Origin: Cricetomys ansorgei
Lineage: Eukaryota > Chordata > Mammalia > Rodentia > Nesomyidae
Reading direction: 5' to 3'
Assembly (NCBI GenBank): GCA_026225945.1
Contig: JAMJFZ010001089.1
Location: 1,370,501 to 1,434,500, forward strand
Length of the DNA: 64,000 nucleotides
Both the position numbers and the translations under genes were made by a program. Positions within the stretch are counted from its first letter, which is position 1. Each line of letters opens with the position of its first letter. Under the pieces are notes generated by a model. The model searched no databases, had not been told where the DNA came from, and saw only the letters and a program-made list of their open reading frames with translations. Below, piece after piece: positions 45,550 through 56,662 of the stretch.

Positions 45550-46315
45550 GATATCATGTCTGCATGCTGCTTGCAGCAAGATGTGGAATATATAGAAAAT
45601 CTAAGCTTCTAGGTGTTGTCATGTTGTTGCTCCTCTTCAGTGTCACACAGCTCTTCGATGAATACTCTATGGTGCCATGTAAGAGCTAAATGGACCTAGA
45701 TTATATGCAATCACACAGAGATGGTGGGCTGGAGTCCACAATGTACGGAAAGGGAAGGGAAGGGTGAGTGCAAGGAAGGTGATAATTTAACAGGGTCGTC
45801 CGGCTCTTGGATGTGGGAGCAGTTTGGTTATGAACACTCAATTTCTGTGCCATTTCTAACATTGAATAATGCATGTGTTTATTTTCACCTTTGAAAGACT
45901 GCGTAGAGCAGCTTTTTCTAAGATGTATCTTCAGCCTCTGGTGTTTGGTCTCTAGGCAGAGCAGGCAGCTGTTTTTATCCGTGGCTTCCAGGCAGGGATG
46001 GTGGTTGTTGGATGACAGTGTAGGGTGCACAGGGGTGCAGCTTTTAGCTTCTGGATTGTGGAGCTCCGTGCAGTGCTGGCAACTCTAGTCCTTTGTGGGT
46101 CGTATTGAAACAGGGAAAGCATGAAATGAGATCAAGACTGTACTGTGGGGACCACAGAGGAATGCCTCCCGGCTCCTTTTTCAGGTGGGTACCACACTTA
46201 GTTCTCCGCTGCAGGCTCTGATTTCCCTTTGGTTCCCTGCTCCTTGTGGTTGAGTAGAGAGTCCTTTAGCTGAAATCATCTGTTAAGAGTAGAGCTATGC
46301 CCCCACACACACACT
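45550..46315. other. Unique-looking stretch
   Basis: Nothing recognised; frames near 45701-46088 on both strands are unremarkable. Confidence 0.45.
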
Positions 46316-46319
46316 GCTC

Positions 46320-46655
46320 ATATAAGGAACTCCTAACTCCCAACGACCTTACATAAAGTCAATGTGGGTGTAATTAGTGAGGATGAGCTCACTAGATTGG
46401 AAATTTGGAGAACGGAGACGTGCAGAATGTGAGTACACTTTTTACATGGGGAGGATGCCTTCTAAAGACATTCTCTTCCCCAAGCCAAGTACACAGGAAG
46501 AGCCGAGAAGACTCCAAGAGACACCTCCCAGTGCCTTCAGAGGGAGAATGGTCCTGCTCACAATTTGACTTTCTGCCCTTCAGAACTGTGAGGCAATATA
46601 TTTCTGTTGTTAAGTTCACTGAGTCTGTGATGCTCTTACAGCATCCCTAGGCAAT
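46320..46655 (+). mobile_element. MLT1-type LTR
   Basis: 'aatgtgggtgtaattagtga', 'ctgcccttcagaactgtga', 'ggcaatatatttctgttgt' and 'acagcatccctaggcaa' are the MLT1 3' order. Old and decayed. Frames of 60-80 codons overlap it and are not genes. Confidence 0.6.
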
Positions 46656-46686
46656 GTGTACATCCTCTTCTCAGTCTGTGTCAGGC

Positions 46687-46745
46687 CCTCCTCCTCCTCC
46701 TCCTCCTCCTCCTCCTCCTCCCCACTCCTCCCTCCTACTCCTCCT
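46687..46745. repeat. (CTC)n microsatellite
   Basis: About 11 pure CTC units, then imperfect CTC/CTA text. Confidence 0.95.
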
Positions 46746-46889
46746 CTCAGGGACAAAAATGAAAGGCTCCTAAACAGGAGTATACCGTGTGGTCCAGGGA
46801 CAGGATAGCACTCTGTGCCCTCCCCAGGGGCACTGTGGAATCAGTGATTCTGTAAGTTATTCACAGTCCAGTGGCATTTGCCTTCTGGT

Positions 46890-47320
46890 GAGAATGTACA
46901 GTCACGTGCTTCCTGACCGATGGGGACACATTCTGAGGAATGCATCACCGGGTAACTAGGCACTGTGCGAGCATCACAGAGTGCATTACACAGACTCAGA
47001 CAATCTAGAGAAGACCCCAGTATGACCTTGGAACAATCTAAGAGACGTGGTAAACACAACATAGACAAGATCAACATGCAGAGCCTCCTGTTTTACAGTG
47101 ATATTTCTTCAGTACTACACACTAAAGGTATTATGTAGAGAGTACACAAACTAGTAGCAGCCACTTTACTATCAAATGTTGCATAGTTTTCATGCAATTG
47201 GCGATGCTACACTGACCACAAGCACTTTACACCGTGATATCTCAGCCACAGTGTTGCTAACATGCCAGGAATATTTTACTATTCTAATCTTATGGTACCA
47301 GGATAATATGGCCCAGCCCT
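46890..47320 (+). mobile_element. Tigger-group (MER8/Tigger3-like) DNA transposon
   Basis: Left end 'cagtcacgtgcttcctgacc', 'ggggacacattctgaggaat' and 'gagcatcacagagtgcatt'. Right end 'ggcgatgctacactgacca', 'ctattctaatcttatggta'. Same family as 40860-41090 but with both ends. No transposase. Confidence 0.6.
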
Positions 47321-47324
47321 AACT

Positions 47325-47655
47325 GAAATGTTACAGCACACAGAACTGTGTTTCACCACACCAGCAGAGGCCATGTTTTAAACTCTCACATCTGAGACCT
47401 AATGTCTGCTTATAACAAATCTCCAGAAGCTTTCATGGGGTAAGCATTTACCCCAGGCACCACAAAAACAACGGCAAGAACAAACTTCTATGTGTTGGTG
47501 TTGGTAAGAGAAAAAAAATGTCAGTGATTATCCAGGCTGAATTACAAGATTGTGTAGGTGCAAATGAAGCCCCAAATTCAGTTTAACAAGTGAGGAATTC
47601 ACTTCTTGGCCAGGGGAAATCCTTTGCTAATGAAGATTATCTTTGCTGGAAATAG
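47325..47655. other. Unique-looking stretch
   Basis: Nothing recognised. Confidence 0.5.
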
Positions 47656-47659
47656 AATA

Positions 47660-47735
47660 TTGCATCTCCTCAAAATATATATGTTGAAGGCTAACCTGCC
47701 AGATGATGGTATTTGGAGATGGGGCCTTTGAGAGG
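47660..47735 (+). mobile_element. MST/MLT1-type LTR, left part
   Basis: 'atatgttgaaggctaacctg', 'gatggtatttggagatggg' and 'gcctttgagaggtg' stop abruptly at an MTE LTR and continue at 48393. Confidence 0.65.
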
Positions 47736-47774
47736 TGTATTAGTGAGGGCTCTCTAAAGGGGCAGAACTGGTAT

Positions 47775-47810
<36 letters not shown>

Positions 47811-47860
47811 AGATTATTGACAGATGATAGGTAGATAAATAGATGGATGGATGGATAGAT

Positions 47861-47923
<63 letters not shown>

Positions 47924-48392
47924 AATGGGGTATTTATTAATTTATTAGACTCACTTACACAAGATGCATGAGTAGTCCAACAAAATGTCTATCTCACACT
48001 GGAGAGGACAAGAATCCAGTAGTTGTTCAATCCACTAGGCTGCACCTCCCAACAGCCCTGATCCTTGTGCTAAAGGCAGAGGATTCCTGGAGAGCTGCTG
48101 GTCTTCAGACTGCACTGGAAACTCAAAGGTTCTGGTTCTAATCACCGGCCAAGGAATGGTGCAGAAATAGAGTAGATAGGTTTGCCAGTGAGAGTGGAGG
48201 TCAGCAGGCAAAAAGTGTGCCCCTAATGTGTCGTTTTGTTTGGGCTGCCACCAGAAGGTGCTGCCTGCATTAAGGTGGTTCTTCCTGCTTCAAAAACTCT
48301 GGTGGAGAAAATCCCTCATGGGTATGACCAGTGGCTTGTGTTTTCGTTGACTCTAGAGGCTGTCAGGATGATAGCCAAGATTAATCATTACA
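47736..48392 (-). mobile_element. MTE-type MaLR LTR inserted in an older LTR
   Basis: Antisense MTE: TGtattagtgagggctctct, 'agaatccagtagttgttcaa', 'gctggtcttcagactgca', 'gggctgccaccagaaggtg' and the end 'agccaagattaatcattaCA'. About 657 bp, longer than usual because of microsatellite growth at 47779-47925. A 101-codon frame at 48236 (+) spans it and is not a gene. Confidence 0.8.
47779..47925. repeat. (GA)n - (GATA/GATG)n - (AAAG)n compound microsatellite
   Basis: Thirteen GA units, then GATA/GATG tetramers (47823-47861), then about 16 AAAG units. It sits at the A/T-rich 3' end of the MTE LTR. Confidence 0.95.
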
Positions 48393-48640
48393 AGCATCAG
48401 CCAAGGTTAAATAAGGCCATAATCGTGGGGGTCTTATTCAACATGGCTGGTATTCCTATAAGAAGAGAAAGAGAAGCAAGAATGCTCTGTGTGAGAGCCA
48501 GAGAGAGTCCTTTCTCAGAACCAAATTGGCTGTCACCTTGAACTTGTCAAGTTGTCCCCTTGAATTTGTCTTTCCAAACCTGAGAGACGAGGTACTGCTG
48601 TTCAAAGTCGCTTGTATTCTTCTATGTGGACTGAGCCGAC
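48393..48640 (+). mobile_element. MST/MLT1-type LTR, right part
   Basis: 'ttcctataagaagagaaaga', 'accaaattggctgtcacctt' and 'gtggactgagccgactgtc' continue the LTR that began at 47660. Confidence 0.55.
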
Positions 48641-48644
48641 TGTC

Positions 48645-48945
48645 ACGATTTTTTTGTCAGCCTTTCACTTGATGCTCCAGGGTACCCCCATTTCCAAGAG
48701 GCGTCCCTAGCTCCTTCTTGTGGGACAGGAAGGAAGGATAGCAGAATAGACTCCTTCCCACAGGGTAGCAAACAGAAGTGTTCCTTGTGTCCTAATGGCT
48801 AGAACATGATCACACTCGGTGCAGAGAGAACTGAAGAACACAACCTTTCATTTCCTAAGCAGCCAGTGCCTACATTACAAATCCTATTCTTATGGAAGGG
48901 AATAATGGCCAGTAGGAAATAACCTGTTGTGTTTCCTTCCTTTAG
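48645..48945. other. Unique-looking stretch
   Basis: Nothing recognised. Confidence 0.5.
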
Positions 48946-48949
48946 CAAG

Positions 48950-49320
48950 TGTGGTGGTTTGAATCAGAATGGCCCCCTAAGTTCATAGATTTAAATGTTT
49001 GGTCATTAGAGAGTGGTGCTACTAGACAGGGGTGTGGCCTTGTTGAAAGAAGTGTGTCACTAAGGGTGAGCTTATGGGTTTCACATGCCTGAGCCAGGCC
49101 CAGTGTCTCTCTCTCTCTTCCTGCTGCCTGTGGATCTGGATGTAGAACTCCCAGCTACCTCTCCAACCCCATGTCTGCCTGCATGCCGCCATGCTTCCCA
49201 CGATGACAATAATAGACTGAACATCTGAAACTGTCAGCCAGCCCCAATGAAATGTTTTCTTTTATAAGAGTTGCCATGGTCATGGTGCCCCTTTACAGCA
49301 ATTCAACAGTAACTAGGACA
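48950..49320 (+). mobile_element. MT-type MaLR LTR, full length
   Basis: TGtggtggtttgaatcagaa, 'ggggtgtggccttgttgaaa', 'gaagtgtgtcactaagggt', 'atgtctgcctgcatgccgc', 'ctgaaactgtcagccagcc', 'agagttgccatggtcatggt' and the end 'aacagtaactaggaCA'. 371 bp with intact edges. Flanks (gcaag / ggaac) do not form a perfect 5-bp duplication. Confidence 0.9.
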
Positions 49321-49534
49321 GGAACCAATGGATTTTTATGATACAATCCTTTGGCTGAAGGATGGCACTTCAAAGATGCGCAGCTTCTCAGGCACTGGGG
49401 ATATTTTTGTACAGTGTATCTTCTGGAAGAGAAATTGGACTGGCCCACCTTTCATTACTCTAACAAAGTATCTGAGGTGGATGAATTATAAAGACAAAAG
49501 GGATTATTTTGTTTAAGAATTATGTTCCAAGGTC

Positions 49535-49885
49535 AGGGATCCTGAGAGGACCAGCGCCCCCGAGTGGTGGAGTCACTGACCTTGCCTGTCAATTTAATGT
49601 CAAGTACTCATTTTCCCAGAAACCCCTCTGTTTAATGGCAAGTATTCACTTTCCCAGAAACTCTTGTTTCCTCATGACATTTAATGAGCCAATCCAGTAT
49701 TCAGGTTCTGCCCAAGCAGAGAGATCCTATGTTTCCTTTGAAAAACCCACGTGGCCAGCTTTCTGGGTCGACACGTTGACAAGTGGCTGACCCCGAGCAT
49801 AGGTTCTTTTTTTCTTTTGCCAAATAAATGCACCCTTGCTGAATATATACGGGAGTGGTGGTCTCTGTGTGACAATTTCAGTCTT
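49535..49885 (+). mobile_element. Probable ERV1-like LTR with tandem U3 repeat
   Basis: Two 33-bp near-copies (49593-49625 and 49631-49663, sharing 'tttaatg' and 'tttcccagaaac') resemble a U3 enhancer duplication. A poly(A)-type AATAAA at 49823-49828 is followed by 'tgcacccttgctgaata', usual for gammaretroviral R/U5. I cannot fix the edges. Just upstream (49450-49510) is a short antisense MST-like fragment. Confidence 0.45.
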
Positions 49886-49889
49886 TAGA

Positions 49890-50315
49890 GATCCATATCT
49901 GGTGATGTCCTACTGGCAAAGTCCCAAGGTGGTGTAAAGCATTACAGCACAAGAGAAAGAGAGCCAATGTTTGTGAGCCTTTTCTTGTCTCTCTTCCTGT
50001 TAAGTTCCCAGTGTTCCACAGTGAGGTTCTCCACGGACTTCAATTGTAATCCCCTTCTAAACGCTCCATCTCTCAACAACAGGGTTAGATTAAGTTCCTG
50101 ACTTCTTAATGCCTCATAGTAGGGGTTAAATTTCAACCCATGAACTTTAAAGAATGCATGTGAACCTCATTCAGATCAGTCTGGTCAGATGGGGGGAATT
50201 GGAGTTTCACGAGAGGAATGAACACACACAGCCATTCCTCAATGAACTAAATAAATAAATAAATTCAATAAAATAATTGAGTCATCCCTCAATGAATAAA
50301 ATTCCTAAATAAGGA
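49890..50315. other. Unique-looking stretch
   Basis: Short (AAAT)n at 50248-50262 and a duplicated 'ccctcaatgaa' theme near 50235 and 50285. Nothing else. Confidence 0.45.
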
Positions 50316-50319
50316 GCAA

Positions 50320-50665
50320 CCACAGTCAGCCCTGTGGAGGCCAGACTCAGGAACATCCCTGGATATGAACTTGTGGACACTCACACTCCTTACGTTAAAT
50401 GGTATACAACCTACACACATACTCCCATATACATTAAGAAGTCACCTCTAGATTATTTATAGCATGGAATATAATGTGAGTGTTGTGTGAATAGTTGGTA
50501 TGTTGTGTTGTTCAGAAATAAGTACAGCAAGTCTGTGTGTGGTCACTACGGGTGGCTTTTTCTGTTTTGCTTTTTGTGTTTTTGTTTCTGTTTTCTTTGC
50601 TTTTCAATTCATGGTTGGCTGAACCCATAGATTTGGAACCCATAGGTCCAAAGCCGGAGTATCAT
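50320..50665 (-). mobile_element. MER2-type (Tigger group) DNA transposon
   Basis: 'caacctacacacatactccc', 'ctctagattatttatagca', 'gtgtgaatagttggtatgt' and 'ttcatggttggctgaaccca' read as the reverse of MER2, with degraded inverted-repeat ends. Non-coding; the 80-codon frame at 50537 (+) is chance. Confidence 0.6.
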
Positions 50666-50829
50666 TTCCTCTTCCTCTTGTGCCTAAATCTAACAATCCA
50701 TGGTTTCCTTTGGGACTCAGCTTCCACATTCCCACCACCTAAGAAAATGGCTGATGGGACTGTTGACTCTGTTTCCTGACCTAGTGATTGTCCCGAGGTA
50801 GGCTGAGTATTTATACAAGAAAAAGCTGT

Positions 50830-50910
50830 CATTTGCGATGTGCCAGGCACTTTTTGAGTATCATTAAGTCCATTTCAAACCAAAGTCAGCCCAGAAAGGA
50901 TGAGAAGGGG
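50830..50910 (-). mobile_element. MIR fragment
   Basis: 'gatgtgccaggcactttttg' and 'agtatcattaagtccattt' match the antisense MIR tail. Confidence 0.4.
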
Positions 50911-50914
50911 CTGG

Positions 50915-51480
50915 CACTGGTGTTTTGGGTCTTCTAGAAGGCTAGTGTTGTGAGGTCAAGAAGAAAGGTTCTATCTTGGTTCTGCTATTTTCAAGTGGTA
51001 ATTTTTTTTTTTTCTGAAGCATGATTCTGTTACCTATAACATCAGAACTTCAGGTCCTGCCTCAAGTCTAAGCATCCCCAAACTGAGCAGCATGGACTAA
51101 TTCCCCAAGGCAGGAGCAACACTGGGAACTTATGGTCACCCTTCTTCAACCAAAAAAGAAATATATCACAACATCTGTGAAGATGATGATTGAGGTGATA
51201 TGCATATGAAAAACAGCATAACTGTAGGTTCGGGACAGGTGATAGGTTGCCCTTTTGCTTGGTTCCCTAAATCCAAATGGCAAAGATTCCAGGCCAGATT
51301 CATCCTAGGGAGTGGATACCAGGTCTCCACGAACCATCCTGCTGACAGCTGAAAGTGATATCTCCTCTCCAGCCTCCTGACACTCAGGGACAGACATGGG
51401 TTGAGAGGCCAACTGCTCATCTGCAGAAAGAAGAAAACTGGAAGGGAAGCCCTCTGGGTCATGTTGCAGATATAAACGTT
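50915..51480. other. Unique-looking stretch
   Basis: A T run lies at 51003-51014. The 136-codon minus frame at 51166-51576 overlaps a 7SL-type SINE at its start and has no known domain. Confidence 0.45.
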
Positions 51481-51487
51481 CACCTCA

Positions 51488-51628
51488 AAGGCCAGGCTGA
51501 GAGACACAGACCTGTAATCCCAGATACTTAGGAGGGTGAGACAGGAAGATCTCAAGTTCAAGACCTTCTGGGGCACGGAGTAGGTTCAACCCCAGCTTGG
51601 GTAACACGGTAAGACTCTGCCTTAGAAT
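51488..51628 (+). mobile_element. 7SL-derived SINE (old B1/FLAM-like)
   Basis: 'agacctgtaatcccagatac', 'gaggaggatct'-like 'gacaggaagatctcaagtt' and 'cttgggtaacacggtaaga' keep 7SL features, the last lost in classic B1, so this is an early form. Confidence 0.6.
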
Positions 51629-51644
51629 GAAATGTATAAAGAGG

Positions 51645-51725
51645 AATAGGGTTGTAGCTCAATGGTCGAGTGTTTGTCCAGCAGACTCAAGGCCCTGGGT
51701 TCAATCTTCAGTTTAAAAAAAACAG
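51645..51725 (+). mobile_element. ID-type SINE
   Basis: 'tagggttgtagctcaatggt', 'cgagtgtttgtccagcaga' and 'ggccctgggttcaatcttc', then an A tail. Sits directly after a 7SL SINE, the reverse of the ID-B1 order in B4. Confidence 0.8.
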
Positions 51726-52775
51726 TATTAATAAGTCACTCTTTTCTTTCTCAACCGTGCTAGGCAGGCAATTGCTGAGCTTATTCCCAGCCCTGTAAAT
51801 GTCAAGCTTTAACTCAGTATCATTGCCCTAGATATTGAAATTATAAGCTGTATGAACTTCACACAATTAACCCATTAGCCTGTGTAATAATTAATTAGTA
51901 ATTAATTTAAATTTGTGGGGAGAATAAGTAAGGTCATTTTCAGAATCAGTAGCTTAGATATTTTTATTAGCTGTTTATAAAAATCCACTTTATCTAACAA
52001 CCAGTAGATAAAGTGCTTCTACTTCTGACTCTACAGCTCAGCTTCTGTTTTATGCATGTAGCAATGGAAATGGCCAGGAATAGCAAATACATTTCTTTAA
52101 AGCTTTAAAGGTTTTTAGTCAGTTTTTTCAGTGTATTGTGAGTAATTTATACTTTCCTTTCCAGATTCCTTCCTGGTTGTTCCTTAAAAACAAACAAACA
52201 AATAAACTTTGAATCCACAGTTTACCATCAGTGGTTTGTTATTACATGAAGCATCTGTCTTCATCTGTGATAACACACTCTCCTAACAGGCTCTCAGTAA
52301 CATGAACTGAATGAGTAACTCCGAGTTCAGTAGCTCCAGATACTTAGAATAAAGGCCATTTGGGAATTAGATGGCATGGATGGACTCTGTCCCCAGGTAA
52401 TAGACACCCACACAATTTTGCATGGCAGTTACACAGCATACTTAAAGCCATTCTCTGATTTGGGGTTCTCTAAACCCGAGATGTCACACTCAAGCCTTAG
52501 AGACTTCCAAGCGCTGACACATCTTGGTAAAGGACCTGGTATGAAGAAGATGGTATCTGACAGGACATTTATAATCTGGTAACTCAAGATACTCTCTCTC
52601 TCATGGCTGTTTCTACAGGTACAAACAGTCTCTCAGCAGTTCCTATAGGTAGGTCTGTAATGAGAAAAAAAATGGAAGAATTGGTATCTAAAGAATCAGT
52701 CCATAAATCTAACTTTGCCTAACTGCTCAAAAGGATGCTGTATCTGAGTTAGAAAGCATAAGTAAGCCCAGACAT
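51726..52775. other. AT-rich unique block with TAAT motifs
   Basis: No repeat seen. 51875-51912 is a dense run of TAAT/ATTA cores and 51940-52160 is AT-rich and unique, both compatible with a homeodomain-bound enhancer. A 68-codon frame at 52376 (+) has no domain. Confidence 0.4.
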
Positions 52776-52779
52776 TATG

Positions 52780-52937
52780 GGGTGTCCGACTTGAGGTGTA
52801 CCCAGAAGTCTCTGTGGAGCTTGTTAGTACATAGACTCTAACTAGGTGAGACCTGGGATTTTTGCATTTCTAGATTGCTCCCCAGGGGTGCCACTGCTGC
52901 TGATCTGTTCATGGACCACAGCTGCAGTAGTGAGTCT
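52780..52937 (+). mobile_element. MER5A hAT transposon remnant
   Basis: 'gtggagcttgttagtacat', 'cctgggatttttgcatttct', 'ccactgctgctgatctgtt' and 'catggaccacagctgcagta' follow MER5A order. The 158-codon frame at 52846-53322 (+), the longest in the window, starts inside this element and is therefore doubtful as a gene. Confidence 0.65.
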
Positions 52938-53039
52938 TAGAGAATTCTTTGGGTACCACAAGAACACTGTTTCTATGCGTTCCCACATACCAACTTGCAA
53001 AGCCACATTTGTATCATTGTTCCTTGTTCACATAAACTC

Positions 53040-53110
53040 GGGTGTCAGCATCCTCTCATCAGAGATGAGGAAACTGAGAATACAAGGTTCAGATGCCAGC
53101 CAGCAAAGGG
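53040..53110 (-). mobile_element. MIR fragment
   Basis: 'catcctctcatcagagatga' and 'ggaaactgagaatacaagg' are the antisense MIR core. Confidence 0.5.
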
Positions 53111-53509
53111 CAGATCATCCGCGTGGTAACTGTCCGGCCGATCCCTGCTTCAGACTGACAGTCTTTGCTGAGTGCCAGAGGATGATGCCACCTCTGAAGA
53201 ATGGCAATGTCCACCTGCCCAGCCCTCCTCAAAGGACTCTCCTGGGATACCTTCCCAGGCCAGAAGATCTTCCAGGGCTGCAGAGTTCTCTTTGTCACAT
53301 CAATGAGTTCTTAACGTCCTAGCCTACTGGATGTGAATGGGCGTTTTCTCCCAAGTGGGGATGTTTGGATTGTTTTGACCGATCTCACTTTAGGGAAATA
53401 CAGAGGAATTCCTCATAGTGCCGTCCCTAATTAAGGTCTAGGCAGACAGTTCCTACTGAAGTTTCCACTCAGCTCCCAGGCATCATAGTAATAACAGAAA
53501 TAGTCTATA

Positions 53510-53625
53510 TCAGAGTTTTTCAACCTCAGTACTGTTGACATTCAGCGCAAAGGAATTCTTGGCTATAGAGGGGAGAAAGATTGTTCCATGCAGTGTGGGA
53601 TATTTAAATGGATATTTATCCTACA

Positions 53626-53669
<44 letters not shown>

Positions 53670-53780
53670 GAGAGAGAGACAGAGACAGAGAGACACATGG
53701 AGACAGAGACACACACACACATGAAGTGGGAGCATTAACAGTTTGAAAATGTCTTTAGTGTCAACACTCACCCTAAAGCT
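53510..53780 (+). mobile_element. hAT-Charlie-type DNA transposon split by microsatellites
   Basis: 'tttttcaacctcagtactgt', 'tgacattcagcgcaaagga' and 'catgcagtgtgggatattt' match a non-autonomous hAT family; its far end ('gaaaatgtctttagtgtc') lies beyond CA and GA tracts. Confidence 0.5.
53622..53722. repeat. (CA)n - (GA)n compound microsatellite
   Basis: About 22 CA units to 53667, then GA/ACAGAG-rich text, then CA again. Confidence 0.95.
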
Positions 53781-53837
53781 CTCCTCAAAGGGAACAGAGG
53801 AGTTTATTCTGGAGTGAAGTACCAGTGATGGCCTCGT

Positions 53838-53975
53838 TAGTTTTTATTGTCAGTTTGGCACCTGGGAAGAGGGAACATCAACTGAAGAACTGTCTCCATC
53901 AGATTAGACCATATAAGACGGTTAGCTGAGCATGAGCCAAAGAATGAGCAAGCCAGTAAGTGGCGTACCTTTCAA
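53838..53975 (+). mobile_element. ORR1 LTR with internal deletion
   Basis: 'ttattgtcagtttggcacct', 'gggaagagggaacatcaac' and 'tctccatcagattaga', then a jump to 'gagcaagccagtaagtgg'. The middle and 3' end are missing. Confidence 0.65.
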
Positions 53976-55725
53976 AAAGGACTTCACCTGATAGCCACAA
54001 GGCTCAATGCAGAGGCGGGCAACAAACAAATGGGTTTCAAGAGGGCTAAAGATAGATAGCCCAAGATAATTTGACTTCGTAACATTCCAGCTCTCCACAA
54101 TTGTGGAAGCTCCAGCCAGTCAATCAAGCCTTGTAGAGTCTTTAGCCCAGCTGCGGTTTTATTCTGTGGATTTCAGTTCACAAGACATTGTCAGTGTCCT
54201 CTAGGTTCAAGATCACCCTCTCCGGACCATGCACCCATGCTCACACTTCGACATGCTGTAAAGTCAGGATGGAAAGCACGGGGTGCCAGAAGCAAAGGTA
54301 CTTCTTTGTGATTTAGCACCATAGATGGGCCAGCAGTGACTCACTCCTCCCAAAATATTTGTTCATATTTGCCACACCATGTAGCAAGAGCTCTTCAGGT
54401 GACATCAAAGAGAAGAGAACAGAACAAGGCTTCCTTTGAGTGGCTGCTGGAGCACCACATGCTGGGTATGCTGGGTATTAATTAGCTAGTGAATAGAGTC
54501 AGCTAAACTCCAGGACACTCCCCCCTTTCTCTCTCTCTCTCTCTCTCTCTCTCCCTCTCAGGGCATATGGGGGGAGTGTTAGCAGGGAGATACAGGAGCT
54601 GTATCCTCTTCAAAAAGAATAGCAATTTGCTCCCAAGAGCGACACAGCACAACAAAAGGCTCAGGCATAACTACTGTGGAAGAAATGGCCCCAGTGCGCA
54701 TGGAAAAAGAGTGAGTGTCACAGAGTTGGATGAAACAGACATAAATAGTTCAAGTGCAGCTTACCATTTCCTTGGGTCCCCCTGCAAGGATTCTCCTAGG
54801 ACGCAGCCCAGTTCTACCCTCCCCACTCCCCAGCGTTCTTGCCTTTTCCTAGTCGTTCACACCCCCACGTCACCCTCCAACACACACAAACACATCCACA
54901 TCGGTCACTAGGAAATTCGGAGATGGCACATATCACCTTCTGTGATATTCCCATTCTACACCTAGGCTCAGAGTCCTGACGGCACTTCCAGGAGCTAAGT
55001 CCTTGGTCCAGAGCTGCCTGATGGAGGCCTGGATGTAGTATGGTGTCTCCAGTGTGCATGATTGTCAAGCATTTACTGTGAAGAGGAGATGCAGGCAGAC
55101 AGCTATGAAATCCAAACCTAAACCCACAAAGATACAAGAGATAAGTCAACACGTTTGAATCATTTGATTGAGCTCCTTTCTGCTGGGGCCTCACATGCCT
55201 TCTGAGGGCTGTCTGCTTAGCTGCTCCATGTCCCAGACAGAAGGAATCCTCCGGACACTCAGAAGCCCAGAAAAGAGGTTTGCCCTTTCTCTCTTCTTTG
55301 ATTCCCTACCCACCAGCTCACCTCACTTACTCTCACCCCTTTCCTCCTACTCTCAACTTTTGCCCATGAAACATTCTGGAAACTTTTACATCATAACCAA
55401 GTTCTAATGCCCAACAATTTTACCTGGAGAGCCCGGAAACCTGGAGCAAATTTCTCCTCATTTTTGAAGAGCCTTAAGCTGGGATCCCATGGGAATAATG
55501 CTTTCCTCAGTAAATACTTGTGAAAAAAAACCCAACACATTCTCAAATAAAAAATAAAACTTCTTTCATTTTCTGTGCAACCTGTTCAGATTTGGGATGT
55601 ATTTCTTCATTTCTGACTGACTTTTTAGCTTCCATGGGCATCTGGCCCTAACATTCAAAGGTAATCTTTTCACAAAGCTTCAGGAGATCTGTGGGCTCTG
55701 AACAAGTGCTAAATGTTGTAAATTC
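53976..55725. other. Mostly unique DNA
   Basis: Holds a (CT)n tract at 54528-54559 and a weak antisense MIR-like stretch at 54940-55035 ('cattctacacctaggctca'). Frames at 54567-54911 (+) and 54814-55194 (-) overlap each other and have no known domain. Confidence 0.4.
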
Positions 55726-55727
55726 AT

Positions 55728-56075
55728 CAACATTATTTGTAATGGCTAAAAATTGGAAGGAAGCAAAGTGTAAAGGGGAAAAAGAATAAATCCAATTGCT
55801 GTGTATGCACTCGGTAGAGCGCTGTAAGCCACATTCAGATTCATTTTCTCAAAGAACATCTAATCTAATGGTAATTTTTTTAAAAGCTTCTAAATGGTGG
55901 TCCCATTACATAAACAGACATAGATTGGAATTATAATGGTGTTTATCTTTGGGGGGAAGAGCGATGTTATGAGTATACTTTAATTTCCTTCCTTGTTTCT
56001 TATGTAGAGTCTAGAGTCATCTACCCTGTGAACTACCATGCTTTTGCAATCAAGAAAGAAAAGGAAATTTTAAAT
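55728..56075 (+). mobile_element. Old L1M 3'-end fragment
   Basis: 'catcaacattatttgtaat', 'ggctaaaaattggaaggaa' and 'gaaaaagaataaatccaat' resemble the end of ORF2 in ancient L1s, followed by 3'UTR-like text to an A-rich end. Confidence 0.45.
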
Positions 56076-56102
56076 TTTCACCGTATATAAATGCTGTATT
56101 GC

Positions 56103-56480
56103 TGTGGCTGGTTTTAATGTCAACCTACCAAAATTAGAATTACCTGAGTAAGAGACTCAACCGAGGAGCTGTCCTGATCACCTTGGTTGATGTAGAAAGA
56201 CCCATCCCGGGTATTGGCAGCAGCTTTTGGGAGCGGCGCAAACAGGCTAGGGCACAGCAGAAAGATGTTTATTCACCTTCTGCATGCCTTTCCTTCCCTC
56301 CCAAGGCTCTCCAGGAAGCTTCCAGGCTTTCCACATGAGACTGGGACTGCTGAGGCACCCAGCATTGTGGACTGAATGACTATTGATTGTCAGCTTCTCC
56401 GGTGTGAGACAGCCACTACAGGATTGTTCTGACTTCTGTACCCTGTAGCTGATAGCTACTGTGTAGGTCTGCAAGGAAGA
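56103..56480 (+). mobile_element. MTE-related MaLR LTR
   Basis: 'ctggttttaatgtcaaccta', 'ccttctgcatgcctttcct', 'gactgggactgctgaggca', 'cattgtggactgaatgact' and 'ccggtgtgagacagccact' are the MaLR order of this rodent group. Confidence 0.65.
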
Positions 56481-56589
56481 CAAGGAGACATTTTTATAGA
56501 AACAAACCTGCAAGGCCTTAACAGATGGGACTCCATGTTACTACATGCACCATCCTGGACAGTGGAATCCTGATCATCTGATCTCAGAG

Positions 56590-56662
56590 TTTTTTTTTTT
56601 TGTTTGTTTTTTTGGTTTTTTTTTGGTTTGATTTTTTGTTTGTTTGTTTGTTTGTTTGTTTT
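56590..56662. repeat. T-rich / (TTTG)n tract
   Basis: A T11 run then TTTG units. It truncates the LTR that follows, so it may be the reversed tail of a lost insertion. Confidence 0.9.

Noticed and set aside
52846..53322. Longest plus-strand frame, 158 codons
   Set aside because: It begins inside a MER5A transposon relic and crosses a MIR fragment, with no recognisable domain or exon signals.
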